In this document: one piece after another, positions 5,032 to 5,721 of the stretch
Position numbering within the stretch: the stretch's first letter is position 1
Layout: the number at the start of each line of letters is the position of its first letter
From: Oscillospiraceae bacterium
GTDB taxonomy: Bacteria > Bacillota > Clostridia > Oscillospirales > Ruminococcaceae
DNA length: 5,721 bases
Direction: 5' to 3'
NCBI GenBank assembly: GCA_017424665.1
Contig: JAFOYK010000020.1
Location: 1 to 5,721 of the forward strand
The notes under the pieces: generated by a model
The model's database searches: none
Seen by the model: the letters and a program-made list of their open reading frames with translations, nothing else
What the model was told of the DNA's origin: nothing
Made by a program: the position numbers and the translations under genes

Positions 5032-5637
5032 TTGATAAAGCTCCTTGCAAAACTGTTTATCAAAAACAGCGAAAATTATAAAGACAGCGAAGTCCGTTCC
5101 GCATACGGCTATCTTTGCGGAATCGTCGGGATCGTTATAAACGTTTTTCTTTTCGGCGGAAAATTCATCGCCGGTTTTTTAAGCGGTTCCGTTGCGGTAA
5201 CGGCGGATGCTTTCAATAACCTTTCCGACGCAGGTTCCTCGGTGATAAGCCTTATCGGCTTCCGCCTTGCTTCGCAAAAACCGGACCCCCACCATCCTTT
5301 CGGACACGGAAGATTTGAGCATATTTCCAGCCTTATAATTTCCATGGTAATTATCCTTATGGGTTTTGAGCTTGGAAAAGATTCCGTAGGAAAGATCGTT
5401 GCTCCGGAAGAGGTTGAATATTCCACTCTCACCTTCGTTATCCTTGGAATTTCCATTCTTGCTAAGCTTTATATGTTCCTTTATAACCGCCATTTCGGAA
5501 AGAAAATAGATTCCACCGCTCTTCGCGCAACCGCAACGGACAGCATTTCCGACACTGTTTCCACCGCGGCCGTTCTTCTTTCCGCAATTCTTACCCTTAA
5601 GACCGGAATTATAATCGACGGAATTTGTCACCTTTGA
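5032..5637 (+). CDS. Cation diffusion facilitator transporter, C-terminally truncated
   Basis: The N-terminal half of a cation diffusion facilitator (CDF), a membrane exporter of divalent metals such as zinc or manganese in exchange for protons. The start is TTG 5032. Visible features are membrane segments near 27-48 and 52-80, TADAFNNLSDAGSS (57-70), the PHHPFGHGRFEHISSLIIS signature (86-104), membrane segments near 100-118 and 132-150, and ATATDSISDTVST (166-178). The transport-site positions would be D59 and N63 in the second segment and D170 and D174 in the fifth. This N-D-D-D pattern is, from memory, more like manganese than zinc CDFs. The frame is normal up to GIIIDG (192-197) at the start of the sixth segment, then reads ICHL and stops. 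Complete family members have roughly 100 to 200 more residues, including the sixth segment and a cytoplasmic domain. The gene is therefore interrupted or misassembled at about 5622. Confidence 0.88.
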   Translation: MIKLLAKLFIKNSENYKDSEVRSAYGYLCGIVGIVINVFLFGGKFIAGFLSGSVAVTADAFNNLSDAGSSVISLIGFRLASQKPDPHHPFGHGRFEHISSLIISMVIILMGFELGKDSVGKIVAPEEVEYSTLTFVILGISILAKLYMFLYNRHFGKKIDSTALRATATDSISDTVSTAAVLLSAILTLKTGIIIDGICHL

Positions 5638-5721
5638 ATACGCAGCAACGTACTGTGAGATAGGTGTTCTGTGGTGCTTTCCCGAAATTGGTGAAGCGTA
5701 TCTGTCGCTTTTCGGTCGTGC
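5623..5721. other. Unidentified sequence after the transporter break
   Basis: From about 5623 the + strand no longer encodes CDF in any frame. One + frame stays open from 5615 to the window end (EFVTFEYAATYCEIG and onward), but I do not recognise it. On the minus strand a frame reading toward the junction ends in a TGA at 5637-5635 and is also unrecognised. The GC content of this stretch (about 47 percent) is not striking. It may be the end of an inserted mobile element, whose body lies beyond the window, or an assembly chimera. Confidence 0.5.

Noticed and set aside
5600..5721. A simple frameshift as the cause of the transporter truncation
   Set aside because: None of the three + frames after 5622 resembles the sixth membrane segment or the cytoplasmic domain of a CDF protein.
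1..5721. CRISPR array, toxin-antitoxin pair, phage genes or riboswitch
   Set aside because: I found no regularly spaced repeats, no small paired genes with such motifs, no phage-type proteins, and no leader with recognisable riboswitch elements in the intergenic stretches.

Overview
The window looks like chromosomal DNA of a Gram-positive Clostridia-type bacterium, perhaps an Oscillospirales-like gut lineage; the order-level guess is low confidence. The evidence is purine-rich Shine-Dalgarno sites before nearly every gene, sigma-A promoters with 17-base spacers, two TTG starts, hairpin-plus-T-run terminators, and GC-rich double-hairpin intergenic repeats of a kind I associate from memory with such genomes. 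Nearly all genes lie on the + strand. Codon use is strongly biased (Leu CTT, Ser TCC, Lys AAA), which leaves long empty open frames on the antisense strand.

Layout. Positions 1-111 are the last codons of an aspartokinase. They are followed by a double-hairpin repeat (112-189) and a strong terminator (223-253). A promoter (274-302) then drives two tandem paralogous GNAT acetyltransferases (340-825 and 865-1365), closed by a terminator (1383-1406). A second double-hairpin repeat (1411-1460) and a promoter (1482-1510) precede a three-gene unit: an M18 aminopeptidase (1549-2835), a DUF554 membrane protein (2855-3580) and a flavin reductase-family protein (3603-4163). The unit ends at a terminator (4183-4210). 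A gene-free stretch (4211-4462) follows. It begins with an exact 22-base copy of the 3' end of the adjacent minus-strand tRNA-Ala(CGC) gene (4463-4538) and ends with that tRNA's terminator. To the right are a small membrane-anchored SHOCT-like protein (4672-4968) and a cation diffusion facilitator (from 5032). The facilitator reading frame stops being recognisable at about 5622.

How the genes relate. The peptidase, DUF554 and flavin reductase genes are separated by only 19 and 22 bases with no internal terminator, so they are probably co-transcribed, though no shared pathway is obvious. The two acetyltransferases probably arose by duplication and form their own unit. I do not see a defence system, CRISPR array, complete insertion sequence or biosynthetic cluster. 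The three points that merit a second look are the duplicated tRNA 3' end with the small segment between its copies, the abrupt break in the cation transporter, and a CxxCxxC motif in the DUF554 protein.
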